Shown here piece after piece: positions 53,157-61,833 of a DNA stretch of 64,000 bases (positions within the stretch are counted from its first letter, which is position 1; every line of letters starts with the position of its first letter). The translations under genes and the position numbers were made by a program. The stretch comes from Haloarcula salina (GTDB lineage Archaea > Halobacteriota > Halobacteria > Halobacteriales > Haloarculaceae), in the NCBI RefSeq assembly GCF_010119195.1, contig NZ_WRXL01000001.1, forward strand, positions 62,001 to 126,000. The letters are read 5' to 3'. The notes under the pieces were generated by a model. The model ran no database searches. It saw nothing but the letters and a program-made list of their open reading frames with translations, and was not told the origin of the DNA.

Positions 53157-54155
53157 ATGACACAGGTAGTCGCCACGACCCCTGGTCTCTTTCCCCTCCC
53201 GGACTGGGCCAAGGACGAACTGTCAGACCTGAAAGGCCACCAGAAGACCGATCTCGTCTCGGGCGACGAGTCCGGTGCCATCGTCGAGGCGTACGACGAG
53301 GTGCGCGCGGAAGTCGTCGCACGCCAGCAGAACGCCGGTCTCGATCGGATCGTCGAGGGGCAACTGCGCTGGGACGACATGCTCGCGCACCCGCTCGCCG
53401 TCCACGACAGCGTGGAGACGAAGGGCATCGTCCGCTACTACGACAACAACAACTTCTACCGCGAGCCGGTCGTGCAGGACGACCTCTCGGCCGACGGGGG
53501 CGACGTGGCCGCGGACCTCGGTGCGGCCGCCGACCTCGTCGACGAGGGACTGCAGGCGGTCCTCCCCGGTCCGTACTCGCTCGCCGACCTCGCGACCGAC
53601 GAGCACTACGGCGACGAGGCGGCGTTCCTCGACGCCGTCGCCGACTTCCTCGTCGAGGAAGTGAAGTCCTTCCCCGACGTGGAGACGCTGTTCCTGCTCG
53701 AACCGTCGCTCGTCGAGAACGCGCCCGCGGACGGCGAGGACGAGCGCGCCGCGGAGGCCATCGACGCCGTCGCCTCGGCCGCCGACGCCGAAGTCGTCGC
53801 CCACACCTACTGGGGAGCGATCGAAGAGAAGGCCTACGCGCACCTGATGGACGCCGACGTGGACGCCATCGGCTTCGACCTCGTCGCGAACCACGATCAG
53901 AACGTGTACAACGTCCAGGAGTACGGCACGAAAGACGACGTGGCGCTCGGCGTCGTCGACGGGCAGAACACGCTCGTCGAGTCCCCCGAGACCATCCGCG
54001 ACCGCATCGACTGGTTCGAACAGCAGACCAACAACGCCTACGACACCGTCTACGCGACGGCGAACACGGAGCTGTTCTACCTGCCCGTGAACAAGTTCGA
54101 AGACAAGCTCGACGCGCTCGCGAACGCCGCCGACCTGGAGGCGGCGGAGGCATAA
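53157..54155 (+). CDS. Methionine synthase-related protein, first half of a split MetE
   Basis: 332 residues forming a TIM-barrel of the MetE superfamily (VATTPGLFPLPDWAKDELSDLKGHQ at the N-terminus; AVLPGPYSLADLATDEHYGDE; VVAHTYWGAIEEKAYAHLMDADVDAIGFDL). It corresponds to the N-terminal-like barrel; the zinc-ligand Cys residues of the catalytic half are not evident here. The second gene follows after 4 bp. In Halobacteria these adjacent genes together provide cobalamin-independent methionine synthesis. A TATA-like element (AATATTAAAG, about 53124-53133) lies about 28 nt before the ATG. Confidence 0.9.
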   Translation: MTQVVATTPGLFPLPDWAKDELSDLKGHQKTDLVSGDESGAIVEAYDEVRAEVVARQQNAGLDRIVEGQLRWDDMLAHPLAVHDSVETKGIVRYYDNNNFYREPVVQDDLSADGGDVAADLGAAADLVDEGLQAVLPGPYSLADLATDEHYGDEAAFLDAVADFLVEEVKSFPDVETLFLLEPSLVENAPADGEDERAAEAIDAVASAADAEVVAHTYWGAIEEKAYAHLMDADVDAIGFDLVANHDQNVYNVQEYGTKDDVALGVVDGQNTLVESPETIRDRIDWFEQQTNNAYDTVYATANTELFYLPVNKFEDKLDALANAADLEAAEA

Positions 54156-54159
54156 ATCC

Positions 54160-55233
54160 ATGACAGGACCACGAGACCAGTTCAAACCGGCGGATCACCC
54201 GAACGACCACTTCCTGCTGACGACCGTCGTCGGCTCCTACCCCAAGCCCAAGTGGCACGACCGGGCGCGGGAACTGTTCGAGGACGAGGACGCGGACTTC
54301 GACGAGGAGCAGTGGGAGGAAGCAAAGGACGACGCCTCGCGGCTCATCACTCACGAGCACGAGCGCTCCGGGCTGGACGTCATCTGTGACGGCGAGATGC
54401 GCCGCAACGAGATGGTCGAGTACTTCGCCCACCGCATCGACGGCTACGAGTTCAACGGCCGCGTGAAGGTGTGGGGCCACAACTACTTCGACAAGCCGAG
54501 CGTCGCCGACGAGGTCGAGTACGGCGAGCAGTGGCTCGTCGAGGAGTTCGAGTTCACCGACGAGGTGGCCGAGCGCCCGGTCAAGGTCCCGATCACCGGC
54601 CCGTACACGCTCGCCAACTGGTCGTTCAACGAGGTCTACGACAGCGAGGAGCAACTGGCCTACGAGCTGGCCGAACTCGTCAACGAGGAGATCGAGGCGC
54701 TGGTCGAAGCCGGCGCGCGCTACATCCAGATCGACGAGCCCGCCCTCGCCACGACGCCGGACGACCACGCCATCGTCGGCGAGTGTCTGGAGCGCATCGT
54801 CGACGAGATTCCGGACGACGTGCGCCTCGGCCTGCACGTCTGTTACGGCGACTACTCGCGCATCTACCCCGAGATCCTCGACTACCCGGTCCACGAGTAC
54901 GACCTCGAACTGGCCAACGGTGACTACGACCAGCTCGACGTGTTCAAAGAGCACGAGTTCACCAAGGACTTCGCGATGGGCGTCGTCGACGCCCACGTCG
55001 CCGAAGTCGAGTCCGTCGAGGAGATCAAGGAGAACATCAAGAAGGGCCTGGAGGTCGTCCCGCCGGAGCGACTCACCGTCTCGCCGGACTGCGGCGTGAA
55101 ACTGCTCCCGCGCGACGTGGCCTACGGCAAGATGGAGAACATGGTGCAGGCGGCCCGCGAGATCGAGGAAGAACTCGACGCCGGTGAGATCGACGTGGTC
55201 GCGAGCGGTGCGGAAGCGCGAGCGGACGACTGA
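54160..55233 (+). CDS. metE: Methionine synthase, catalytic half (MetE C-terminal type)
   Basis: 357 residues. The N-terminus reads TTVVGSYPKPKW, typical for the C-terminal MetE barrel, followed by SGLDVICDGEMRRNEMVEYFAHRIDG, VPITGPYTLANWSF and QIDEPALATTPDD. The expected zinc ligands are the His and Cys in LHVCYGDYSRI (near residue 226) and the distal Cys in VSPDCGVKLLPRDVAYGKM near residue 309. It transfers a methyl group from a reduced pterin to homocysteine. The gene is 4 bp after its partner. Confidence 0.93.
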   Translation: MTGPRDQFKPADHPNDHFLLTTVVGSYPKPKWHDRARELFEDEDADFDEEQWEEAKDDASRLITHEHERSGLDVICDGEMRRNEMVEYFAHRIDGYEFNGRVKVWGHNYFDKPSVADEVEYGEQWLVEEFEFTDEVAERPVKVPITGPYTLANWSFNEVYDSEEQLAYELAELVNEEIEALVEAGARYIQIDEPALATTPDDHAIVGECLERIVDEIPDDVRLGLHVCYGDYSRIYPEILDYPVHEYDLELANGDYDQLDVFKEHEFTKDFAMGVVDAHVAEVESVEEIKENIKKGLEVVPPERLTVSPDCGVKLLPRDVAYGKMENMVQAAREIEEELDAGEIDVVASGAEARADD

Positions 55234-55553
55234 GCGGTCCGCTGTCCGTCCGGTGACAGAGACCGGGTGCTGAATCCGACCATCTCCCGCGGCGTCGCTG
55301 TATTTTGTACCCCCGCCGACATCCAGTTCGGCAACTATCGAAGTTTCTCGGGCGCGAGCGCCCCACGACCGGCCCGTGAGCGCCACGTCGCGGAGAACGC
55401 TCTCGGAAGCGGCCTGTAACCGATCTTGAACGCCGATCGGTGGGTGACCGACCACGCCGTCGATTCGGAACGCGTGGCAGGCCACCTGTTGAGAACGGGC
55501 CTGGTCACACACTCGCTCGTACTCTCGGAATTCAAATATATCAATGAGAAATA

Positions 55554-55561
55554 TTTATAAA
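55554..55561 (+). promoter_or_regulatory. Strong TATA box TTTATAAA
   Basis: TTTATAAA at 55554-55561 is the best TATA-like element in the gap. It would place a transcription start near 55582, where ATG opens an 17-codon frame. No recognised gene follows within 200 bp, so the transcript may be a small RNA, a tiny leaderless peptide mRNA, or a long leader to the gene at 55803. Confidence 0.45.
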
Positions 55562-55579
55562 TGGTTGGGTAACCAACCA
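55562..55579. repeat. Perfect 7-bp inverted repeat beside the TATA box
   Basis: TGGTTGG-GTAA-CCAACCA at 55562-55579 abuts the TATA box on its downstream side and precedes the ATG at 55582. A protein bound there would block the polymerase, so a repressor operator is a natural reading; it could also form a hairpin if transcribed. Confidence 0.45.
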
Positions 55580-55802
55580 CTATGAATTCGATGATCGACG
55601 AATGTTCCATCGACTGTAATAGAAATAACGTATAGCAGACCCAACATATAACGGTGTTCTTGAGTTCCCACTTACTGGCCATAATAGCGTAATAGCGGCC
55701 ACTAAAGTCAAAATACCTTCGAAAGAATAATGTTGTATGGTAACAATTGTATTTTGGGAAAGAGTTTAGTTAGCTTCTGGAGAATACTCAATTGATCAAC
55801 CC

Positions 55803-56315
55803 ATGACAGGAGACACACACCTTCGGGCGGAACTGTATCTTCGGGGCGACACCTACGGGACGTTCGACGCGCAGCAGCAGGTGCTGAACCGCGTCAAGCG
55901 CCTCGAAGCGAACGGCGTGTTCAGCGAGTCGATGGTCGCCGGCGAGTGGCAGCGCATCCGGACGATGGCCGAGGACAAGCGCTCGGGCGCTATCGCCACC
56001 TACGAGGAGTTCAAGGACTGGGCCGACCGCAACGGCCACTCCCTCGAACCGGCCTTCGAGCGCCGGACCCGGAGCTACGTCGGGATGGACCGCGTGGACG
56101 AAGTCGTCGTGTTCCCGGTCGTCTCGCTGGCGCTGTACGATGGCTCGGCGATGGAGGCCGTCTTCCCCTGCACGGACGAGGATCGGACCTACACCGTCGG
56201 CGACGCGCTAGAGGCGTTCGAACGTGGGGACGAGAACTGGCTTTCGCAGTTCGACTCCGTGACGGTCGGCCGGACGGATCCGTGGCTCGACCCGGGCGTC
56301 GAGACGACCATCTAA
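55803..56315 (+). CDS. Haloarchaeal HTH-like protein of unknown function
   Basis: 170-residue acidic soluble protein. The N-terminal half (GTFDAQQQVLNRVKRLEANGVFSESMVAGEWQRIR) may form a winged or helical domain, followed by TYEEFKDWADRNGHSLEPAFERRTRSYVGMDRVDEVVVFPVVSLALYDGSAMEAVFPC. I recall this pattern from haloarchaeal proteins annotated simply as HTH domain-containing, but I cannot name a function. Its last 4 bases overlap the convergent ABC permease stop. Confidence 0.7.
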   Translation: MTGDTHLRAELYLRGDTYGTFDAQQQVLNRVKRLEANGVFSESMVAGEWQRIRTMAEDKRSGAIATYEEFKDWADRNGHSLEPAFERRTRSYVGMDRVDEVVVFPVVSLALYDGSAMEAVFPCTDEDRTYTVGDALEAFERGDENWLSQFDSVTVGRTDPWLDPGVETTI

Positions 56316-57448
56316 CCTCGGAGCGCTTCGACGGGCTCCTCGCTCGCCGCTTTCCAGGCGGGATACAGACCGCTGACGATACTCGTTACCACGCCGAAGG
56401 AGAACGCCGCCCCGAGGTACCAGGCGTTGGCCATCCTGAAGACCGCGGTCGCGTCGCCGACCGTGTAGTGATTGATCGCCAGGCCGGCGCCGAGACTCAG
56501 GACGACGCCGGCGACGCCACCCAGGACGCCAAGTAGCGTTGCCTCCATGAGCATCACCTTCAGCACGTCGCGCTTCTGGTAGCCGACGGCCCGCAGGACG
56601 CCGATCTCCTCGCGGCGCTCGACGGTCGACATCAGCATCACGTTCAGGATGGAGATGCCGGCGACGAGCAGGGAGATGGAGGCGATGCCGACGAGGACGG
56701 TGTTGATGATCTGGAACTGCTGTTCGATCGTGTCGACGATCGAGCCGAGTTCCATCACGTTGACGCGCTCCTGGCGGTCGTTGAGCGAGTTTCGGATGGC
56801 CATCGCCGTCTCGTTGGCCCGCGAGCCCGAGGACTCGATGACGTACACCTGCGAGTATCCGCGCTCCTGGAAGGAACTCGCCGGCAGGAGAACCCGATTG
56901 TCGGGGTTGAGCGACGAGAAGGCGTCGCCCTCAGCGAGGACTGCCCTGACGCGGACGGTGCTCTCGTTGACCGTGATCGTGCTCCCGGGGTGGAGGTCGT
57001 GCTCCTCGGCGATGTTGGCCCCGACGAGCGCGCCGGTCCGGAACGGTTCGGTGATGCGGCCCTCGCGAGCCTCGTAGAGTTCCGCGGGATTCTCGACGCC
57101 GTAGACGAGCTGTCTCCCCGTCGTCCGTCTGTCGAAGGAGACCGGCTCGACGCGCTGTTTGACCGGCGCGACGGTCGCCGTCGGGCTCGCGACCCGCTGG
57201 ATGTCGCGCACGTCGCGCTCGGTGAGTTCGGTGACGTTCTCGGCGGTGTTCGGCGAGACGGTGATCTGGTTGCCGATGTCCCCGAGGTTCTGCGTGAACG
57301 AGTACTGCAGCGCGACGCCGAACATCCCGAGCGAGGCGATGGCGATGACGCCGATGACGATGCCGAGCGACGCGAGCAGCGACCGCATCTTCGTCCGCGT
57401 GAGGTTCCGGCGGGCCATCAGCGCCGCCGGGAAGTACCTACCCGCCAC
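56312..57448 (-). CDS. MacB/FtsX-type ABC transporter permease
   Basis: 378 residues. The N-terminal TM (LTRTKMRSLLASLGIVIGVIAIASLGMFG, about 16-44) is followed by an extracellular domain (about 45-245) and three C-terminal TM helices, with GISILNVMLMSTVERREEIGVLRAVGYQKRDVLKVMLMEATLLGVLGG, the FtsX motif. With the ATPase gene upstream (11-base overlap), it forms a MacB/LolCDE-like mechanotransmission complex. In an archaeon with no outer membrane, the role is probably moving lipoproteins or glycolipids, or coupling ATP to an extracellular protein, the CARDB protein encoded upstream being a candidate. Confidence 0.9.
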   Translation of the reverse strand: MAGRYFPAALMARRNLTRTKMRSLLASLGIVIGVIAIASLGMFGVALQYSFTQNLGDIGNQITVSPNTAENVTELTERDVRDIQRVASPTATVAPVKQRVEPVSFDRRTTGRQLVYGVENPAELYEAREGRITEPFRTGALVGANIAEEHDLHPGSTITVNESTVRVRAVLAEGDAFSSLNPDNRVLLPASSFQERGYSQVYVIESSGSRANETAMAIRNSLNDRQERVNVMELGSIVDTIEQQFQIINTVLVGIASISLLVAGISILNVMLMSTVERREEIGVLRAVGYQKRDVLKVMLMEATLLGVLGGVAGVVLSLGAGLAINHYTVGDATAVFRMANAWYLGAAFSFGVVTSIVSGLYPAWKAASEEPVEALRG

Positions 57449-58121
57449 TCTTGCGCTCCCTCCCGATGGTGCCGTCGACGAGGTGGACGGTCCGGTCGAC
57501 GTACTCGTTGACGAGGTCGTCGTGCGTGACGGCGACGATGGCCACGTCGTCCTCGTCGGCGATGCGCTGGAACTCGTCTAAGATCTGGCGGCCGGTCTCG
57601 CTGTCGAGGTTGCCGGTCGGTTCGTCCGCGAGGACGATCTTCGGCTCGTTGATCAGCGAGCGGGCGATGGCGACGCGCTGTTTCTGCCCGCCCGAGAGTT
57701 CGTCGGGGCGGTGGTCGAGTCGGTCGCCGAGTCCCATCCGTTCGAGCAGCGACCGCGCCCGCTTCGTGAGTCCTGGTGGCTGGTCGAGCAGCAACGGTAC
57801 CTCGACGTTCTCGACCGCGGTCAGCGTCGGCAGCAGGTAGAAGTGCTGGAAGACGAACCCGATGGTCCGCTTTCGGAGCGCTGTCCGCTTGCGGTCGCTG
57901 AGACCGGTCACGTCCTGCCCGTCGAGGCGGATCCGTCCCTCGGTCGGCGTATCGAGCAGCCCGAGGATGTTCAGCAGGGTCGTCTTGCCGCTGCCGCTCG
58001 GGCCCATGATCGAGACGAACTCGCCGGCGTCGAGGTCGAAGTCGACGCCGGCGAGGGCGTCGAGCGTCTGACCGCCGGTGCGATAGCGCTTGACGAGGTC
58101 GTCGGCGTCCACGACCTTCAT
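57438..58121 (-). CDS. MacB/LolD-type ABC ATPase
   Basis: 227 residues. Walker A IMGPSGSGKTTLLNILGLLD near residue 39, signature LSGGQKQRVAIARSL near residue 139, Walker B PKIVLADEPTGNLDSETG near residue 159, and the switch His in VAVTHDDLVN are intact. The PTGNLD sequence marks the LolD/MacB/FtsE subgroup. It overlaps the CARDB-type gene stop by 4 bases and the permease start by 11, so all three are cotranscribed. Confidence 0.94.
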   Translation of the reverse strand: MKVVDADDLVKRYRTGGQTLDALAGVDFDLDAGEFVSIMGPSGSGKTTLLNILGLLDTPTEGRIRLDGQDVTGLSDRKRTALRKRTIGFVFQHFYLLPTLTAVENVEVPLLLDQPPGLTKRARSLLERMGLGDRLDHRPDELSGGQKQRVAIARSLINEPKIVLADEPTGNLDSETGRQILDEFQRIADEDDVAIVAVTHDDLVNEYVDRTVHLVDGTIGRERKSGG

Positions 58122-59605
58122 ACGTCGAGTTCGTCGTCGCCGCGACGGTATCGACGCACGAGGACGCCCACGACGAGGAGGGCGGCCAGTCCGGCCACGG
58201 CGAGGATCGGCAGGAGGCCGCTCTGGCCGCCGCTACTACTCTCGGGCGTCTCGGGCGACGCTGCCCCACCGAACTGGTTCAGATCGACCGAGAAGCGCTG
58301 AGTCTTCCGATCCTCGTCGACGAGGTACGTCACTTCGAGCGGGATCGACGTGGTGTTGCCCTCGGTTCTCGCGTACACGTCGAACGAGACGAAGTCGCTC
58401 GCCGGAACCGTCCCGACGAAGTAGTCGCGGTTCGGCGTCGCCGGCGTGACCGTCTCCGTGTCGACGACGCTGACGAGGACGCTGTCAGCCGCCGTCGAAC
58501 CGACGTTGCTCGCGCTGCCCGAGATCTGGTAGCGCGAGCCCTGGCGTACGATGTCGAGGCCGGTGAGTTCGATCGCGCCCGGCACGGATCGGAGTTCGGT
58601 CTCGGTGACGGCGCGGCGGGTCTCAGAACCGAGATCGTAGGTCGCCGCGACCCGCACGTCGGCCCGCGGTTCGTTCATCGTCGCGTTCAGCCGCACCCGT
58701 TTCGAGGAACTGGCCGAGACGTTCTCGATGAGCGCTCGCGGGAACGTCGCGTTCTCGGAGCGGGCGGTGATCGCCACGTCGGAGATCGGGACGTTCGCGC
58801 CGTTCGAGACGGTGACCTGCAGGGCGCGTTCGGTGCCGCTACCGACCGCTTCGGTATCGATGGAGACGTTTTCCCGGAGCGGGTCGGTCTCGATCGTCGT
58901 GGTCCGCGAGACGTTGCGTCTGGTGTTACCCTCGATCGTGTAGCGGACGGTGGCGGTGAGGTCGTGGTCGCCTGCCGACCGCGGGCGGAAGCGGAACGGC
59001 GCCGTCATGGAACCGTTCTGCGGGACGGTCGCCTGCACGGTGCGGCGCTTCGTCATCTCGACGCCCTGCCCGCGGACGACCACCTCCACGTTCGAGAGCT
59101 GCGTATCGAGCCCGTTGGCGACGGTGACCCGGCCACTTGACTCGACGCCGGCGACGGAGTCGTTCGCCGTGATGTCGACCTGCGGGTGGTTCTCCTCGAC
59201 CTGGAGCAATACCGGGTAGCGGATGGTGACGCTCTCGCCGGAGCCACGGTCTCGGCCGTAGACGATGACGCGCAGGTCACGCGTGCCGGCCGATCCGAAG
59301 GAAGCCGTCAGCGGCACTTCGAGGGAACTCCCCGGCGAGATCGAGCCGAGGTCCGAGACCCGTTCGTACTCGGTGATGCCGCGGCCGCCCGATCGCCGGA
59401 TGGCGATGTCGTTGATCTCGAGCGGCGAGTCGCTGCTCTCTAAGTTGCGGACGGTGGTGTCGAACGTGACCGTCTCGCCGGGGGCCGGCGAGGACGGCGT
59501 CACCTCCACGTCGGAGATAGTGACGTTGACGCTCGCACCGGCCACCGACGGCGGGAGCGAGCCGAGGACGAGGAGACAGACGAGAACGGCCGAGAGCCGA
59601 CGCAT
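58118..59605 (-). CDS. Exported CARDB-type adhesion-like protein with C-terminal anchor
   Basis: 495 residues. A signal peptide (RLSAVLVCLLVLGSLPPSVAGA, 1-25) is followed by four Ig-like beta repeats of the CARDB/S-layer type (for example VTISDVEVTPSSPAPGETVTFDTTVRNLESSDSPLEIND, and later repeats starting near residues 140, 240 and 335). A Ser/Gly-rich linker then leads to a C-terminal TM helix (GLLPILAVAGLAALLVVGVLV) and a basic/acidic stop-transfer end. So it is an extracellular, membrane-anchored protein. Position suggests it works with the MacB-like transporter. Confidence 0.88.
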   Translation of the reverse strand: MRRLSAVLVCLLVLGSLPPSVAGASVNVTISDVEVTPSSPAPGETVTFDTTVRNLESSDSPLEINDIAIRRSGGRGITEYERVSDLGSISPGSSLEVPLTASFGSAGTRDLRVIVYGRDRGSGESVTIRYPVLLQVEENHPQVDITANDSVAGVESSGRVTVANGLDTQLSNVEVVVRGQGVEMTKRRTVQATVPQNGSMTAPFRFRPRSAGDHDLTATVRYTIEGNTRRNVSRTTTIETDPLRENVSIDTEAVGSGTERALQVTVSNGANVPISDVAITARSENATFPRALIENVSASSSKRVRLNATMNEPRADVRVAATYDLGSETRRAVTETELRSVPGAIELTGLDIVRQGSRYQISGSASNVGSTAADSVLVSVVDTETVTPATPNRDYFVGTVPASDFVSFDVYARTEGNTTSIPLEVTYLVDEDRKTQRFSVDLNQFGGAASPETPESSSGGQSGLLPILAVAGLAALLVVGVLVRRYRRGDDELDV

Positions 59606-59785
59606 CAGTCCGTCACCCGCAGTCGCTGCGGTTGCTCGACGTTCCAGTCGCTCAACAGGAGGGAGAGATCGGGGACCGGTTCCATGACCGCTTCTGCGAA
59701 GGGCCGACTGTTAAATATATTGACTGTGTTTCGTCGCGAACTGACGGGGGGAACTGATATACCAGCGGCCGTCCCAGCGGGTGAC

Positions 59786-60667
59786 ATGCGCGTCATCTGT
59801 GCCGGGCACGTCAACTGGGACGTGACGCTCCACGTCGACCGGCTCCCGGAGCCGGACGGCGAGGGCCGGATCACGGACCGATCGCAGTCCGGCGGCGGGA
59901 GCGCGACGAACGCGGCCGTCGCGCTGGCCGGGCTGGGAGCGGACCCGCTAGTGTTCGGCAGCGTCGGCCGGGACGACCACGGGGAAAATGCCCGGCGGGA
60001 ACTGGCCGAAGCGGGCGTCGAGACGCACCTGATCGAGTCGAGCGAGCCGACCACGGTGAAGTACCTCATCGTCGACGAGAACGGCGACGTGGCCGTACTG
60101 GGCAACGACGGCGCGAACGAGGCGTTCCGTGCGGCCGACCTGCCGGCGGACGCGCTGGCCGGCGCGGACCACCTCCACCTGACGGGCCAGGACCCGGACA
60201 CGGCAGCGCGCCTCGCGCGTGACGCGGCGGCCGCCGACATCCCGGTCAGCTTCGATCCGGGACGGCGGCTCCCGTATCGCGATTACACGGCCGTGCTGTC
60301 ACACGCGTCGGTGCTGTTCTGCAACGACCGCGAGGCCGACCACGCCCGCGAGCACGGACTCTTCGAGTCGGTGTCGACGGTCGTCGTCAAACACGGAGAC
60401 TGCGGCGCGACGGCCCACACGGGCGACCGGACCGTCACGACGCCGGGGTGTCCCGTCGAGACGGTGGACACCGCCGGGGCCGGCGACGCGTTCGCGGCGG
60501 GCTTCATCGTCGCCACGCGGCGTGGGGACGACATCGACCGGGCGCTCGCCGTCGCCAACGCCTGCGGCGCGCTCGCGACGCAGACGAACGGAGCGCGTGC
60601 CGCGCTCGACTGGGACGCCGTCGACGGGCTGCTCGGACCGGACCGCTCGTCGGGGCCCGGGCGCTAG
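59786..60667 (+). CDS. PfkB-family carbohydrate/nucleoside kinase
   Basis: 293 residues. MRVICAGHVNWDVTLHVDRLPEP opens the ribokinase fold, SGGGSATNAAVALAGLGADPLVFGSVGRDDHG is the substrate-side PfkB motif (about residues 36-67), and DTAGAGDAFAAGFIVA near residue 229 holds the catalytic GAGD (Asp as base). The substrate could be a sugar, ketose phosphate or nucleoside. ATG 59786 is chosen because codons upstream lack family character. The stop overlaps the convergent phosphotransferase stop by 4 bases. Confidence 0.93.
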   Translation: MRVICAGHVNWDVTLHVDRLPEPDGEGRITDRSQSGGGSATNAAVALAGLGADPLVFGSVGRDDHGENARRELAEAGVETHLIESSEPTTVKYLIVDENGDVAVLGNDGANEAFRAADLPADALAGADHLHLTGQDPDTAARLARDAAAADIPVSFDPGRRLPYRDYTAVLSHASVLFCNDREADHAREHGLFESVSTVVVKHGDCGATAHTGDRTVTTPGCPVETVDTAGAGDAFAAGFIVATRRGDDIDRALAVANACGALATQTNGARAALDWDAVDGLLGPDRSSGPGR

Positions 60668-61680
60668 GCCGACTCGATCTCCTCGACGAGTCGCTCGAAC
60701 TGCTGTCGGTACTGGGCCTCGGCGCGTGCCTGGGCCAGGCCGGACTCGTCGGCGAACGCGGCGTCGAAGCCCGCCATCCGCCACAGGAGCGTCGAGAGCT
60801 GGTACAGCGGCCGCCGTCGCTCGTAGCCCGCACCGAACTCCATCGAGCGGTGTTCGCGGTAGCCCTCGCGGAACGCCTCCCGGAGCGACGAGCGGATCTC
60901 GGGGTCTCTGAACGACGAGTCGATGAACAGGAACTCCGTCTGTGCGAGGTTGTACTCCGGCAGCGCCGCCAGTACGTCCTGCCAGTCGAGGACGGCCGTG
61001 ATCGGCTCGTCTTCGGCGGGATCGAACAGGAGGTTCGCCGGCCGGAAGTCGTCGTGGACCAGGCGCGGCACGCCGGACTCGGGGACCTCGGAGAGGGCGG
61101 GTTCGATGGTCTCTCGCGCCCGCGAGCGCACGTCTCCGAAGGGCGTCCCGTCGAGGTTCGAGAGGTGCGACCGGGTGAGCGTCTCGAAGTACTCGCGCCA
61201 GCTCCCCATCCAGTCCCGGACGATGAGCCGGTCGTCGTGGAGGGTGAGGCGGCCGAACGCCTCGAACCCGATCTCGGAGTGCAGGTCGCCGAGGTTCCGC
61301 CCCGCCTGCGAGAGGACGCGACGGCGGTCCTCGGTCGTGAGGCCGGCGAACTCCTCGGCGAGGTTCTCCCCGTGGACGCGCTCGGTGACGAAGTACGGCG
61401 GCACGTCTGCGTCGGGCTCCTCCTCGTAGACGAGGATGCGCGGAACCGGGACCTCGGTCCGTTCCGCGACGTACTCGTGGAGGAACGGCTCGACGGCGAA
61501 GGGCACGTCGCCCGGCGGCTTGAACTTCACCACCACCTCGTAGGCCTCGCCGGCGTGGTGCAGCGTCACCATGTAGACGTCGCTCTGGTGGCCGCCGCCC
61601 GGGATCTCGAACTCGAACCCCTCGTAGTCCGGTCCCGACTCGGCGAGAACCGCCTCGATGTCCTGTTCCGGAGTCGACAC
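60664..61680 (-). CDS. Aminoglycoside phosphotransferase-like kinase
   Basis: 338 residues. The APH pattern is visible: GGGHQSDVYMVTLHHAGEAYEVVVKFKPPGD (nucleotide-binding lobe, with the Lys), VPRILVYEEEPDADVPPYFVTERVHGENL, and the catalytic LVHDDFRPANLLFDP near residue 217, with AVLDWQDVLAALPEYNLA carrying the metal Asp. Such proteins phosphorylate small hydroxylated metabolites; the substrate is unknown. I start at GTG 61678-61680 (MSTPEQD) because a TATA-like element lies 24-31 nt upstream, inside the longer frame that begins at 61719. Confidence 0.82.
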   Translation of the reverse strand: MSTPEQDIEAVLAESGPDYEGFEFEIPGGGHQSDVYMVTLHHAGEAYEVVVKFKPPGDVPFAVEPFLHEYVAERTEVPVPRILVYEEEPDADVPPYFVTERVHGENLAEEFAGLTTEDRRRVLSQAGRNLGDLHSEIGFEAFGRLTLHDDRLIVRDWMGSWREYFETLTRSHLSNLDGTPFGDVRSRARETIEPALSEVPESGVPRLVHDDFRPANLLFDPAEDEPITAVLDWQDVLAALPEYNLAQTEFLFIDSSFRDPEIRSSLREAFREGYREHRSMEFGAGYERRRPLYQLSTLLWRMAGFDAAFADESGLAQARAEAQYRQQFERLVEEIESA

Positions 61681-61703
61681 TGCCTTCGTATTGCGGCGGC
61701 GTG

Positions 61704-61711
61704 TAAATAAA
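61704..61711 (-). promoter_or_regulatory. TATA box that decides the kinase start
   Basis: TTTATTTA on the minus strand lies 24-31 nt upstream of GTG 61678-61680 and inside the longer ATG frame. With standard archaeal spacing, transcription starts at the GTG (leaderless), which rules against the 13-codon extension beginning at 61719. Confidence 0.55.
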
Positions 61712-61833
61712 TCTGTCAATCCCCTCAGCGCACGGGATCGACGGTGGGCGACGCGACCGCGGCCGGCAGGGGACCGCCGAGAGACACTGCCGATGTCGGG
61801 GGGTCTTTGTACCCACAGTCCTCAGGGGGCGGT

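Larger units (their letters stand above)
55234..55802. other. Gene-poor interval, AT-rich in its right half
   Basis: This is the only stretch over 300 bp without a gene I accept. Bases 55234-55525 are GC-rich and could contain remnants of coding sequence: on the minus strand there are open frames, but none shows a family pattern. Bases 55530-55800 are markedly AT-rich and contain a TATA box with a palindrome (55554-55579) and a short possible open frame at 55582-55635 (17 codons). Confidence 0.5.

Noticed and set aside
53137-55512. A 791-codon minus-strand frame opposite both methionine synthase genes
   Set aside because: Arg/Val-rich composition and position antisense to conserved MetE-type genes mark it as a by-product of high-GC codon bias.
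55335-55682. A 115-codon minus-strand frame in the gene-poor gap
   Set aside because: No recognisable motif, mixed base composition along its length, and its start lies in the AT-rich part without a clear promoter.
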